Origin: Rhodopirellula sp.
Lineage (GTDB): Bacteria; Planctomycetota; Planctomycetia; Pirellulales; Thermoguttaceae
Length of the DNA stretch: 49,125 nt
NCBI GenBank assembly: GCA_012728855.1
Contig: JAAYEH010000689.1
Coordinates: forward strand, 1-49,125
Direction: 5' to 3'
Part shown: positions 34,451 through 43,200 of the stretch, in pieces
How the letters are laid out: every line of letters starts with the position of its first letter
Numbering within the stretch: the stretch's first letter is position 1
The notes under the pieces: generated by a model
What the model saw: the letters and a program-made list of their open reading frames with translations, nothing else
What the model was told of the DNA's origin: nothing
Databases searched by the model: none
Program-made: the position numbers and the translations under genes

Positions 34451-34835
34451 CGGTCCTTTTCTCGATTGGGGAGTAGCGCGGAGGCGGTCTCGATGCCGCC
34501 TGCGATCGCGCATCGTTCTCGTACCAGATTAGCGGTTGTTGAAAGCGGCGACAAGGATCTCGCCGCGCGGCTCGCCGGCAGCGTCCGCGAAAACGGCAAC
34601 GGTCCTTTCCATTCTAATCCAATAACTGATTGGGAGCGCTCGGATCGTTGAACCGCAGTGCCCAACGGGCCGCGGGCCGGGCGCAAGGGGCGTTCGTCCG
34701 CGTCGTGGGGGGCACGCGAGGGCGCGGGGATGCCACCGGCGCGCGGCCCGTTGGGCACTGCGGTTAAACTATTATTACGCAATGCTTTAGCGTGGTTTGC
34801 AGCCCGGCTGCTGGATTGTAACTCGTGGTATCCGC
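34451..34835. other. Intergenic region between the TPR operon and glnD
   Basis: 385 bp without a credible gene. The centre is a 115-bp element bounded by perfect inverted repeats (listed separately). The left part (34451-34650) should contain the promoter of the leftward TPR/ExbBD operon; TAGAAT on the minus strand near 34613 is a possible -10 without a matching -35. The right part lies just downstream of glnD and shows no convincing terminator. Confidence 0.4.
34651..34765. repeat. 115-bp element with perfect 24-bp terminal inverted repeats
   Basis: The left arm 34651-34674 (starts aaccgcagtgcccaacgg) and the right arm 34742-34765 are exact reverse complements, enclosing 67 bp of GC-rich sequence. 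The size and layout fit a non-autonomous MITE-like or REP-type element. No target-site duplication is obvious (gttg / aaac at the edges). Small ORFs on both strands through the element are artefacts of the repeat. Confidence 0.75.
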
Positions 34836-37463
34836 TCATTCAGAGGTCGTCGGCTCAATCACTTCGAGCAGTCTTGCGCGGATTGCCTCCAGTCGCTGAT
34901 GATCTTCGATCTTCGCCCCCCCCTGGTCCCTCAAGTAGAAGACATCAACGACTTGATCGAGGAACGTGCCGATTTTGGCTCGCTCGACGGAAAGCCCCAG
35001 TTCGTAAAGGGCTCGGGTGATCGTGTAGAGCAAGCCGCGACGGTCCGCCGTAAAGATATCGAGAATGGTAAATCGATCCGAACTGGTATTGTCGGCGTAC
35101 ACCCGCGTTGGGAGCGGATCGGCAACGACCCGCCGGCTGTCCCTCTGCCAGGTGCGGCGGAAGGCTGGAGGCTCAGCATTGGGCGTCGTTAACGCCGCGA
35201 CCAGACTCGATCGGATCGCCGCGAGACGTTCGGGTGGCGGCTCCCCGGAGTAATCCGGATCGAGTACCCAGAAGCGATCGAGGACGAGGCCATCGACCAA
35301 GGTATTGATTTCGGCGGAGAGAGTTTGCAGGCCCTGGCCGGCAATCGCCCCCGTGAGCCGGTGGAAGATGCCGGGCACGACCGCTTCGCTGGTGCCGACG
35401 GTGAACAGGATCGCGGAAGTCTCCGGCTGATAAACCCCCTGGGCGATGACCTCGCCGGGCTGGAGCCGGCGCAGGAGCCGAAGGTCATCGGCGATCTGGT
35501 CCGGGGCTGCGCTGTTTAGCATCGCGCGGGGCAGTTCTTCGAGATGTCGGACGAACCAAGGGTCGTCGCTCTGGGCGCCCAAGGCGACGCGGATGGCTTG
35601 GAGACGCGACCGCTGGTGTTCCTCGGCGCTGGTAGCCGGACTTTCGCCGGCGAGGTGTTGCATCGTACGGTGGTACAGGTCGGTGACCACTTCCGCCTTC
35701 CAACCGTTCCAAGTGTCCGGTCCGACCGCGGCCAGATCGGCCGCCGTCAGAACGTAGAGCATCCGCATTAATTCGGGCGATCCCACGTCCACGGCGAACC
35801 GCACGATCAACTGCTCGTCGCTGGTATCGCGACGAAACGCCAGATGGTTCATCAACAGGTGGCGATGAACGAGAAAATCGAGCGACTCCGCCTCGCGAGC
35901 ATCGAGACCGAGCCGGCGAGCCGTTTCCTGGGCAATGTGTCGCCCCACTTCGCAGTGATCTTCCGGATACCCCTTGCCGAGATCGTGGATTAGAAGGGCC
36001 AAGTGCAATGGTCGCTTCTGGCGAATCTCTCGGTAAACTCGGCCCAGCGGCCCTCGGTCGTTTAGTAGCCCAGTGGCATACTCGACCGCTCGCAGGCAGT
36101 GCTCGTCGACGGTGTACTTGTGATACCGGTTGAACTGAAGCAGGCCGCGCGCATGGGCAAACTCCGGGATGAACCGCTCCAGCAGCCCCACTTCATGGAG
36201 CCCACGCAGCAATTCACCGAGTCGCGACGGGTGTGACAGCAACGATAGAAAGTGATTTCGCGCCTCATCCGGCATTCCTTCCGGCAGGGAACCGATTGCG
36301 CGGCACACGGCTTCCCATGTTTCGGCGGCAATCGGTTTGTCGTGGAGGTTGGCCAGGTCGACCAGTTCGATGACCGCGGAAAGATTGCCGCGGAAGCGGC
36401 GGAGTGTGCGGGCGCTGGCCATGATCTCTGCTGGTCCAACGCGGTATTTACCCTCCACCCAGTGGCCGAACAGCTTCGTCGAAAAAACGCGTTTCCGCCG
36501 ATCGGGACGAGCAGCGTCCAGAAACCTGCCCGTAATATGGCTGATCTGGTCGGTATGGCGGAAGTAATCGCGCATAAACTGCTCGACCGGCAACAACCCG
36601 GCGGCAGCCTCGTAGCCGAACCGTTTGGCGATGCGGAGCTGCTCGGCGCGGTCGAGAACGTCGCCCGGCTTGCCGGCGTGAAAGTGCAATTCGTTGCGGA
36701 GTCGCAGCAGGAACTCATCGCCGCGGGCGATCGCCTCGACATCGTCCTCGGAGAGGATTCCGAAGGCTTGCAGTTCGTCCGGCCGAGGCGTTCCGTATCG
36801 GACCATGCCGGCCCAGCGAAGCAGGTGGATATCGCGTAGTCCACCGCGAGATCGCTTGATATTTGGCTCCAATAAGAAGACTGTTTCGCCGAACTTCATC
36901 CGTTCTTCGAGTCGCGCCTGCCGGATGGCGTCGAGCAGGGCGGCGGACTGGCTGCGGAGGCGGCGATGAAATGCGCGGAGAAACTGCTCGAACAGACTGC
37001 GGTCACCGACCAGCAGTCGCGATTCGACCAGGGACGTGCAGATCATCGGATCCTGGCAGGACAGCCGGCAGGCTTCGTCGATCGTGCGGACACTCTGCCC
37101 GAGCATCAGGCCGGAGTCGAATACGTCGCACATGACCCGCTCGGCCAAGGGGCCCACGCGGGGCCTGCCGCCGGGCACGTGGAGGATCATCAGGTCGACG
37201 TCGGAAAAGGGGGAGACATCGCGGCGGCCGTATCCTCCGTGGGCGACCAGGGCGATTTCGCCCCGCAGTTTCTCGGCTTTCAAGGCGGGTTGATCGGCCA
37301 ACGCGGCCTCGAACAGCCCCAGCAGCACCTCGTCACGGATATCCGAGAACGCTCGGCAAAGTTCCAGGCCGGCGCACTTCTGCTGATGACGCAGGCGTAG
37401 TTCTTCATGCCCCCGAGCCAGCCTCGTCTTGGCCGCGAGCACACTGGGGCGGAGACCGGCCAT
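34836..37463 (-). CDS. glnD: [Protein-PII] uridylyltransferase / uridylyl-removing enzyme
   Basis: 875 aa, close to the usual ~890. The nucleotidyltransferase domain shows GGYGRRDVSPFSDVD (76-90), the G[GS]..R....SDxD signature. An HD phosphohydrolase domain has LIHDLGKGYPEDH (His493-Asp494). Two C-terminal ACT domains (about 690-740, FTVGTSEAVVPGIFHRL, and 800-855, FTILDIFTADRRGLLYTI) bind glutamine. It adds UMP to PII at low glutamine and removes it at high glutamine, setting ammonium uptake and glutamine synthetase activity. The ATG at 37463 is used; the shorter distance to the next upstream block gives no better start. No glnB or amtB lies nearby. Confidence 0.97.
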   Translation of the reverse strand: MAGLRPSVLAAKTRLARGHEELRLRHQQKCAGLELCRAFSDIRDEVLLGLFEAALADQPALKAEKLRGEIALVAHGGYGRRDVSPFSDVDLMILHVPGGRPRVGPLAERVMCDVFDSGLMLGQSVRTIDEACRLSCQDPMICTSLVESRLLVGDRSLFEQFLRAFHRRLRSQSAALLDAIRQARLEERMKFGETVFLLEPNIKRSRGGLRDIHLLRWAGMVRYGTPRPDELQAFGILSEDDVEAIARGDEFLLRLRNELHFHAGKPGDVLDRAEQLRIAKRFGYEAAAGLLPVEQFMRDYFRHTDQISHITGRFLDAARPDRRKRVFSTKLFGHWVEGKYRVGPAEIMASARTLRRFRGNLSAVIELVDLANLHDKPIAAETWEAVCRAIGSLPEGMPDEARNHFLSLLSHPSRLGELLRGLHEVGLLERFIPEFAHARGLLQFNRYHKYTVDEHCLRAVEYATGLLNDRGPLGRVYREIRQKRPLHLALLIHDLGKGYPEDHCEVGRHIAQETARRLGLDAREAESLDFLVHRHLLMNHLAFRRDTSDEQLIVRFAVDVGSPELMRMLYVLTAADLAAVGPDTWNGWKAEVVTDLYHRTMQHLAGESPATSAEEHQRSRLQAIRVALGAQSDDPWFVRHLEELPRAMLNSAAPDQIADDLRLLRRLQPGEVIAQGVYQPETSAILFTVGTSEAVVPGIFHRLTGAIAGQGLQTLSAEINTLVDGLVLDRFWVLDPDYSGEPPPERLAAIRSSLVAALTTPNAEPPAFRRTWQRDSRRVVADPLPTRVYADNTSSDRFTILDIFTADRRGLLYTITRALYELGLSVERAKIGTFLDQVVDVFYLRDQGGAKIEDHQRLEAIRARLLEVIEPTTSE

Positions 37464-37585
37464 AGGAAGAACGCGGGGCCTAGAGGTGGAATGATTTGCG
37501 AGTCTGCCAACCTAATAGGATAGCGTAGCATCGGCGGGTGTGGCCACCAAGTTGGCGATTTCTCAAAACCGAGGGGATATGGTGA

Positions 37586-37867
37586 GTTCCGCTTCTCGCG
37601 TTCGAAGGCGGGACGGCCGCTTTCGACGCGGAGACACATGAGGGTGTAGAGGTCTTCGAGTTGAGGCCAGAGGACTTCGGCGCCTTCGTCCATGGCGGCG
37701 CGGTGCTCATCGCAGAAGGTGAGGGCGGCGTGGCGGGCGTCGGGGTTGTGGGGATCAACGTAGATGGACTCCCATTGTTCCCAAAGGGCCGTGTTGGTGG
37801 GCCAGGGATCGATGGAGCGGAAGATGCGGCTGGTCCATCCGGGAGTGTGGTCGAGTTCTAACCGTAC
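37586..37867 (-). pseudogene. Fragment of phage terminase large subunit
   Basis: About 94 residues in one frame, from VRLELDHTPGWTSRIFRSI through NTALWEQWESIYVDPHNPDAR and RAAMDEGAEVLWPQ to MCLRVESGRPAFEREKRN. This is the characteristic middle segment of large terminases of prophages found in planctomycetes and other bacteria (IFRSIxxWP...LWxxWExIY...HRAAMDxGAEVLWPExEDLYxLMxxRxExGRxAFxREKQN). The protein has no start, ATPase or nuclease end, so it is a scar. It abuts the start of the divergent DUF2293 gene, which suggests that the island inserted into or next to a decayed prophage. Extent is approximate. Confidence 0.75.
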
Positions 37868-37878
37868 CGGAGGGTTGG

Positions 37879-38511
37879 ATGCTGCTTCCGCCCGGCGATG
37901 CCGCCCTGACTCGGAGGGTGAAGACCGCCGGCGACCACTGGATCGTCCAGGAGAAGAAGGGGCGGAAGGTCTTTTCCCGAGGCATTTGGGCACCGGCAGC
38001 GACCGTCGAGCGGATTCGTGCCGAACTCGAAGCCGAGCGATCCACCGAAGGATATGCCAAGAAGAAGGAGGCCGATGCCCGACGCCGGGAGAAGGTCCAG
38101 ACCGAGTACGCCGAGTATTTCCTCGCCGCCGTGTTGGAATTTTTAGCTTTCCATCCCAGCCATGCCGATCTTGCTCACCGACTTGCCCATGCCGTCGCCG
38201 ATCATGCCACACCAGTCGGCAGCGGCACGGTCGCCAGGACGAAGCGAATTCCCGTCGAGCAGCGGGCCGAAGCTGCTGTCATCGCCTGGATGCGGCACGA
38301 AACCACCGCCTACGAATCCATGAAAATTCCCAGGGCCAAAGGGAAGCGGCGGGAGGTTCGCCGGATGTTCGCCCAGAGATCTCAGGAGTTGCTGGGGCGG
38401 TATCGCCGAGGGGAGGCGGTTGGGGAAGAGTGCCCGCTCAGAGGGGCGCTGGTGAAGCTGTGTACTGAAATGACATCACGGACTATACGATCAGGGCTCG
38501 AAACAGCATGA
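37879..38511 (+). CDS. DUF2293 domain-containing protein
   Basis: 210 aa. A GGAGG sits 5 bp before the ATG. N-terminal LLPPGDAALTRRVKTAG, then GRKVFSRGIWAPAATVERIRAELE, and the signature C-terminal block VEQRAEAAVIAWMRHETTAYESM followed by GKRREVRRMFAQRSQELLGRYR, define DUF2293. The family is mostly basic and helical, with a predicted nucleic-acid-binding character, but no function is established. The stop codon overlaps the next start as ATGA (38508-38511), so it is translationally coupled to the PD-(D/E)XK-like gene. It starts head-to-head against the terminase scar. Confidence 0.85.
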   Translation: MLLPPGDAALTRRVKTAGDHWIVQEKKGRKVFSRGIWAPAATVERIRAELEAERSTEGYAKKKEADARRREKVQTEYAEYFLAAVLEFLAFHPSHADLAHRLAHAVADHATPVGSGTVARTKRIPVEQRAEAAVIAWMRHETTAYESMKIPRAKGKRREVRRMFAQRSQELLGRYRRGEAVGEECPLRGALVKLCTEMTSRTIRSGLETA

Positions 38512-38942
38512 TCGATAAAAAGCTAAAACTTCCCCCGCAGATTGTCGGCAATGCCGGGTTGTTCTTCGTGTGCCATCGACTCTCTCAACTCGGCTGGAAC
38601 GCCATGCCCACTTCGAGAAATGCGAGGTGGGTAGATGTCATGTGTTTCAGTCTGGATGGCAAGAGGACACTTCTTTTGCAGGTCAAGTCGCTTTCCCGGC
38701 GAAAACCTCCAGTGCCGCTCGGCAGGGACGTTGAGAACTTTATGGGGGACTTTTGGGTTATCGTCACAGAGGCGACAGCCGAAAGACCAACCTGCTACAT
38801 TCTTACCCCGAAACAAGTCAAGGCCATGGCTCACAATGGCGAAAAAGACCGCAGGATTTCGTACTGGCTGCCGCACAGCGATATGCCGTTGAGGAGTTTT
38901 GCGAAAAGTGGGATCGAATTGGGTCGGGATGCTGAACAGTGA
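38508..38942 (+). CDS. PD-(D/E)XK-like nuclease-fold protein, putative
   Basis: 144 aa. The start NAGLFFVCHRLSQLGWNAMPTSRNARWVDVMCF resembles the N-terminal helix and first catalytic strand of Holliday-junction-resolvase-like or group I intron-associated PD-(D/E)XK proteins, with VDVMCF supplying the Asp. LLLQVKSLSRR supplies a QxK in place of ExK, a substitution known in this superfamily. The rest has no further motif. It is coupled to DUF2293 upstream (ATGA) and to the membrane protein downstream (GTGA). Nuclease function is inferred from the fold pattern only. Confidence 0.6.
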   Translation: MIDKKLKLPPQIVGNAGLFFVCHRLSQLGWNAMPTSRNARWVDVMCFSLDGKRTLLLQVKSLSRRKPPVPLGRDVENFMGDFWVIVTEATAERPTCYILTPKQVKAMAHNGEKDRRISYWLPHSDMPLRSFAKSGIELGRDAEQ

Positions 38943-39391
38943 TCAACGAGCAGTTGACCGCCGCCAGTGATGCAACCGCAGGGACGTTTCGAGCCATGAC
39001 CAACAAACCCCGACAGTTCTGGTTCATCGGAGTCCTGGCCTGCATCGTCCTGCTGGTTATTGGACTGGTCGTCACGCTGTTCCACAGCGGCCTCCATGTC
39101 GTCATCCAGAACACCGGCAGTCAGCCGCTTCGGTCGGTCGTACTGCACGTCACCGGAGCAAGCTACAGCTTGGGAGACATCTTGCCAGGGGCCACGGCCC
39201 ATGCCACCGTCCACCCCGCCAGCGAGTCTCATCTGGAAATCGATTTCACCGACCCAACAAACAAGACCGAGCGTCTTGATGCAGGCGGCTACTTCGAGCC
39301 GGGCTACCGGGGGACCATCGACATCTCGATCAAAGACGGCGTGATCGAGATGAACGAGCAGGATATCCGGCTACCGTGGTCATTGCCGTAG
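38939..39391 (+). CDS. Small membrane-anchored protein, third gene of coupled trio
   Basis: 150 aa from the GTG at 38939, which overlaps the previous stop as GTGA; an ATG at 38996 is an alternative start. One hydrophobic helix (FWFIGVLACIVLLVIGLVVTLF) is followed by a ~100-residue probably beta-rich extracytoplasmic domain (HVVIQNTGSQPLRSVVLHVTG, IDFTDPTN). No family recognised. Coupling to a nuclease-like protein makes it a candidate membrane effector or anchor of a small accessory system; that is a hypothesis. Confidence 0.65.
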   Translation: MINEQLTAASDATAGTFRAMTNKPRQFWFIGVLACIVLLVIGLVVTLFHSGLHVVIQNTGSQPLRSVVLHVTGASYSLGDILPGATAHATVHPASESHLEIDFTDPTNKTERLDAGGYFEPGYRGTIDISIKDGVIEMNEQDIRLPWSLP

Positions 39392-39493
39392 GCGGCTCAA
39401 CGGCTGGTCCCTGGTCATGCTGGGATTGGCGGCGAAGAAGCTGCCGACGACCGAACAACCGGGCTAAGCGGGCAACTACTCGAAGGAGATAGC

Positions 39494-39869
39494 ATGGATG
39501 AGGAGGAAGTGGACGGCAAGCCGCACACTTGGGTGGGAGCCTTCGTGTATTCCCACGAGAAGGACGAAAATGTCTTCACTGGGGCATTGAGGTTTAAGGG
39601 CGAGGATCTCGTCCTGTCGAGGAAGGTCGCCAGCTTCGTCGAGGTGTACGGGCGTCGGATTCCAGTGCGTGAGATCCCGAAGGTGACGGTGATGTTTGGC
39701 ACCCTCAAGGTAAATGGGAAAGCCGTGAAGGTAAAAATGAGCCACCGCTGTCTATCCCAAGAACGTCCCCGACTACGCTAAGGCGATTGCAGACGATGTC
39801 CGCAGTGCCAACGACGATTCTTCCTGCCGTGCGTGGCCGAATCGCCGTCAGTCTGCGAGGTTACGGTGA
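39494..39869 (+). pseudogene. Small unknown gene with apparent frameshift near 39740
   Basis: The ATG at 39494 has a strong GAAGGAGATAGC leader. The first 82 codons read MDEEEVDGKPHTWVGAFVYSHEKDENV (shown here only in part) through VNGKAVKVKM. After this the zero frame gives a nonsense tail and stops at 39781. Shifting one base (dropping one C of 'agcc' at about 39740) gives STAVYPKNVPDYAKAIADDVRSAN, a natural-looking helix, continuing to a TGA at 39867-39869. So either the gene is broken by a one-base insertion, or it is a programmed shift or a sequencing error. Function unknown. Confidence 0.55.
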
Positions 39870-39901
39870 CCAACGAATAACCTTTGCTTTCGGTGTTCAT
39901 C

Positions 39902-40150
39902 ATGAAGGAATTCCCTCCCAAGACCTTTAAGAAGATTCAAACCCTCGCCCAGATCGCCGCTGATCTTCGGCATGGCAAGGACTTCAACATCACCCGGCTG
40001 ACGATGCTGAATAGCCTGTGTGCCGATCCAGACGCCGCCGCCCAGTTCGCTCTTTGTCTTGCCAAGAAGACGCAGAAGACGATGAAGGCCAAGGGGCTCC
40101 CGCGCTATGCGAAATCCGAGGCTCGGGAAAACTACCAGCGGCTCGAGTGA
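39902..40150 (+). CDS. Small helical protein, unknown
   Basis: 82 aa from ATG at 39902 (longer frames from 39884 start at TTG). Largely helical and basic: FPPKTFKKIQTLAQIAADL, then LTMLNSLCADPDAAAQFALCLA and a KKTQKTMKAKG linker. No family was recognised. It sits at the right end of the accessory island, 32 bp after the frameshifted gene, and convergent with the HEAT/cytochrome gene. Reading frame quality and the codon choice support it being real; the function is unknown. Confidence 0.55.
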   Translation: MKEFPPKTFKKIQTLAQIAADLRHGKDFNITRLTMLNSLCADPDAAAQFALCLAKKTQKTMKAKGLPRYAKSEARENYQRLE

Positions 40151-40223
40151 AGGGATAATTCAAAAACGGGGAACCTCTCAATCCACGCACAGATTCTTCC
40201 GGAAGAGCCAGAACGAACAGGCG

Positions 40224-43200
40224 CTACCGTCCCAATAGATTCACGGCGCGGACCGTTCGCATTCGCTCTTCAACTTCGGGCGGCAGATAGCCTTTCATCC
40301 AGGCCTTGGCCCGGTAGGTGAATTCGTCGCCGCTGGGAAAGAACTTTGCCGGCGGATAGCGCAAGGCTAGCGGCGGGCTGCCGCCGGGGGCGGTGTGCGG
40401 CCGTTCGTGACAGCCGACGCAGCCGCGGGTCTCCCCGGCCCGCGGATAGATCCAGGTCAATTGGTTGCCTACGACGCGGCGGTCGCTGTCGAGCACCTGA
40501 AAGTGCATGAGCCGATCGGCCGGCACCTCCACGGAAAAGGAACCGTCGGGGGCCAACGGCATGGTTCCCAGAACTCGCGCGTGCAGGCCGTGGTGGTTTT
40601 TCCAGACGGGCCAGAGGTTGGTATGCGTGCTGTGCCGGGCTACGGCCGGCATGCCTTCGATCAATCGAACCAGCCGGCCGCGCTGGGGCACTATGCTCTC
40701 TTGCGTCGTGTAGACCGATCCGCAGACGAAACGTCCGCTGTAGGCGCCCGGCTTGGTCGTGGTCGGCTGATTCATCGGCGGCGGGCGTGCGACCACCGGC
40801 CGCGGTTCGAAGTCGGCCTTCGCCGGGTCGTTGTAAAGCAACTCGACTTCCTGCGTCGCCGGATCGACAAGATACAGCCCCAGGTCGATCTTGTCGTAGT
40901 CGAACTGCTTGGGTGTCGCGGCGCAGAGCAAGCGGCCGTCGGGAAGCGGGAACGGGGTGGTATACGCCCATATCTTGTTGTGAGGCGTGATGATTTTCTC
41001 GCGGTCGCGGAGCGGGCCGACCAGCGCCAGGCCGCCCTGGGTCGCCACCACGATGCTGCGCCCGTCGGGCATCGCCTGCGGCTGCGTCATCCGCAGAACT
41101 CCGAACGTGAGCGGGTTTTCCACCAGCCCGATGCGCGAACGCGGGCCGTAATCCAGCCCGTGCCAGAACGCCCGCCGCTCCGGGCCGTACAACACGACAT
41201 CCTGCGTGCCGTCGCTGTGGACAGCGTGTAGTGTCAGCTCGGTCTTGATCCGCGCATAAAACATCTCCAGGCGACAGAAGGCGATGCGGCCGTCGGCAAG
41301 CACGGCCGGCTCGTTGTCTCGCCCGGCATTGGTGGCGATTCGCTCGATTCCCGTACCGTCGGGATCCATCACGTACAAGGCGTTGCACTGGTAACCGTGG
41401 TATTCGTCGAGGATGCCGCTGCGGGTGGAGGAGAAAACGATCCGCCCGTCCGGCAGCCAGGCCGGCCCCACGTCGTGATAGGGCCCGTCGGTCAGTTGCT
41501 CCAATCCCGAGCCGTCGACGCCGATCCGCCAGAGATGCCACCAAGGATTACCCTCGCCCCGATGCGCGAAGAGCACCTCCCTGCCGTCCCACGACAACTC
41601 GCCGTCGCCCACGTAGCCATCGGTGAACGGGGTCAGCGGCGTCACTTGCCCATCGGGCCGCGGAGGCCGCAAGACGAAGAGGTTGCGCCCCGGGCGATAG
41701 ACCGGCCCCGGGTCGGAATAGACGTAGGTTCGACGCCAGCGGTCGGCCAACTCCACCGTACCCACGTCGTTGGGCATGGTGTTGTCGCCTTGGATGAAGA
41801 TGATCGCCTCTGGCATAGCAGTTCGGGTGTCGGCGTCCTTCGCCGCCGGCGTGTCGACAGTAACCCGTGGCTTCTCCAACACGGATTCCGCAACAGGGCT
41901 CGTTGCCGGACGCGGCGGTCGCGGCCTCGCCGCGAGGCGGGAACTCCGCAACGCATCGTCGGCAAGATGGCGGATGCTTTCGAACGGATGCCCGGCGGCC
42001 GCCTTCGCCAGTGCGGCAGCCGCTGCCGGGTTTTCGCCGCGGGCGAGAAGATCGGCCAGCGCTTGAGCCGCTGCGTAGCGAACACCCAGCGTGGAACGCG
42101 AGTCGTTGAGAATCTTGATGAGCAGAGCCGTGTGCTCGTGGGCGCCGAGCAGGCCGAGCGCCCGCACATAAGCCTCACGCCACCGCGGGGCCGGATCGTT
42201 GTATTCGTCGAACTTGAAGGTGCCGCAGTAACCGTACTCAGCCTCCGCCTTGGCTCTGGCGAGCAGCTTTGCAATGGGCTCAACCGCCCGCCCGTCGCCC
42301 AGAAAGGCCAGCGTCTTCGCGGCGTTGATCCGCACCCAGCCCTCCTCGTGCTCCAGCAGGTTGACGAGCCTGGGCAAATCCTTCTCGTCGGTACAGAGCA
42401 CCGGCAGCCAGGTGGCGATATAGATCGTCTCGCGCGGAGCGGGGGCGATTTCCGCGGCGGCAGGCGCCTTGGGCCATGGGGGCGCATCGGCCGGTTTCTC
42501 GACGCGACGCGTCTGCCCGAGCAGTTCAAAGGCATGTTCGCACGCCTCCTGGCGGAGGCCCGTCTGCTCCATGAGATGGCGCGTGAGCAGATCGGGTACG
42601 GCTGGCTCGTAGAGCATGAAACGATCGTGGTCGCTGGGCAGATTGGCCATCACCAAGGGTGCCAACCGCCGCAAGGTTTTTCGGTCTTCCGCGCCGTCCA
42701 AGGGCAGCCGGCAGAGTGCGTAGGAGATCGCATAGGGTGTTTCCAACATCCGGTCCTCGGCAACGTCTGACGGCGGGGCGCCCCAGTTGTCGTCGGGCGG
42801 CACATGCGGAGGGTAGTTGCCGTCGAGTTGTTTGGCGTAGCGGGGATAGGCTGCCAACAGCGCCGGCACCGCCCGCGGGTCGCCAAAATCGCCCAGCGCG
42901 TCGGCGGCGCAGCGCGCCCACATGGTATTGTCGAGCCAGCCGACCAAGGCATCGAATCCCGATGGGTCGCGCAATCGGCCAAGGGCGCGGATCCCGGCTC
43001 GCACGACAGGGCGCCAATCCGGCTCGGTCGGCGGCTCTTCTCCCAGGCGATTTAGGATCGCCTCGGTTGCGCCGGCGCCGCCCAAGGTTCCCAAGGCTCG
43101 CAGACCGCGCTCGACTCGCCACGGGTCGTTCTCCGAACGGCTCACGAGGGTCAAGACGTTATCCGGCGGCCGACCAGCAGGCGCCGCCGCCCACCACGCT

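Noticed and set aside
34447..34839. 130-codon frame through the 115-bp inverted-repeat element
   Set aside because: Formed by the repeat arms; contains mirrored peptide strings from both arms and no family.
37280..38212. 310-codon minus-strand frame across the DUF2293 start
   Set aside because: Only the middle (37586-37867) resembles a protein family (terminase); the ends are antisense to DUF2293 and glnD, so the whole frame is not a gene.
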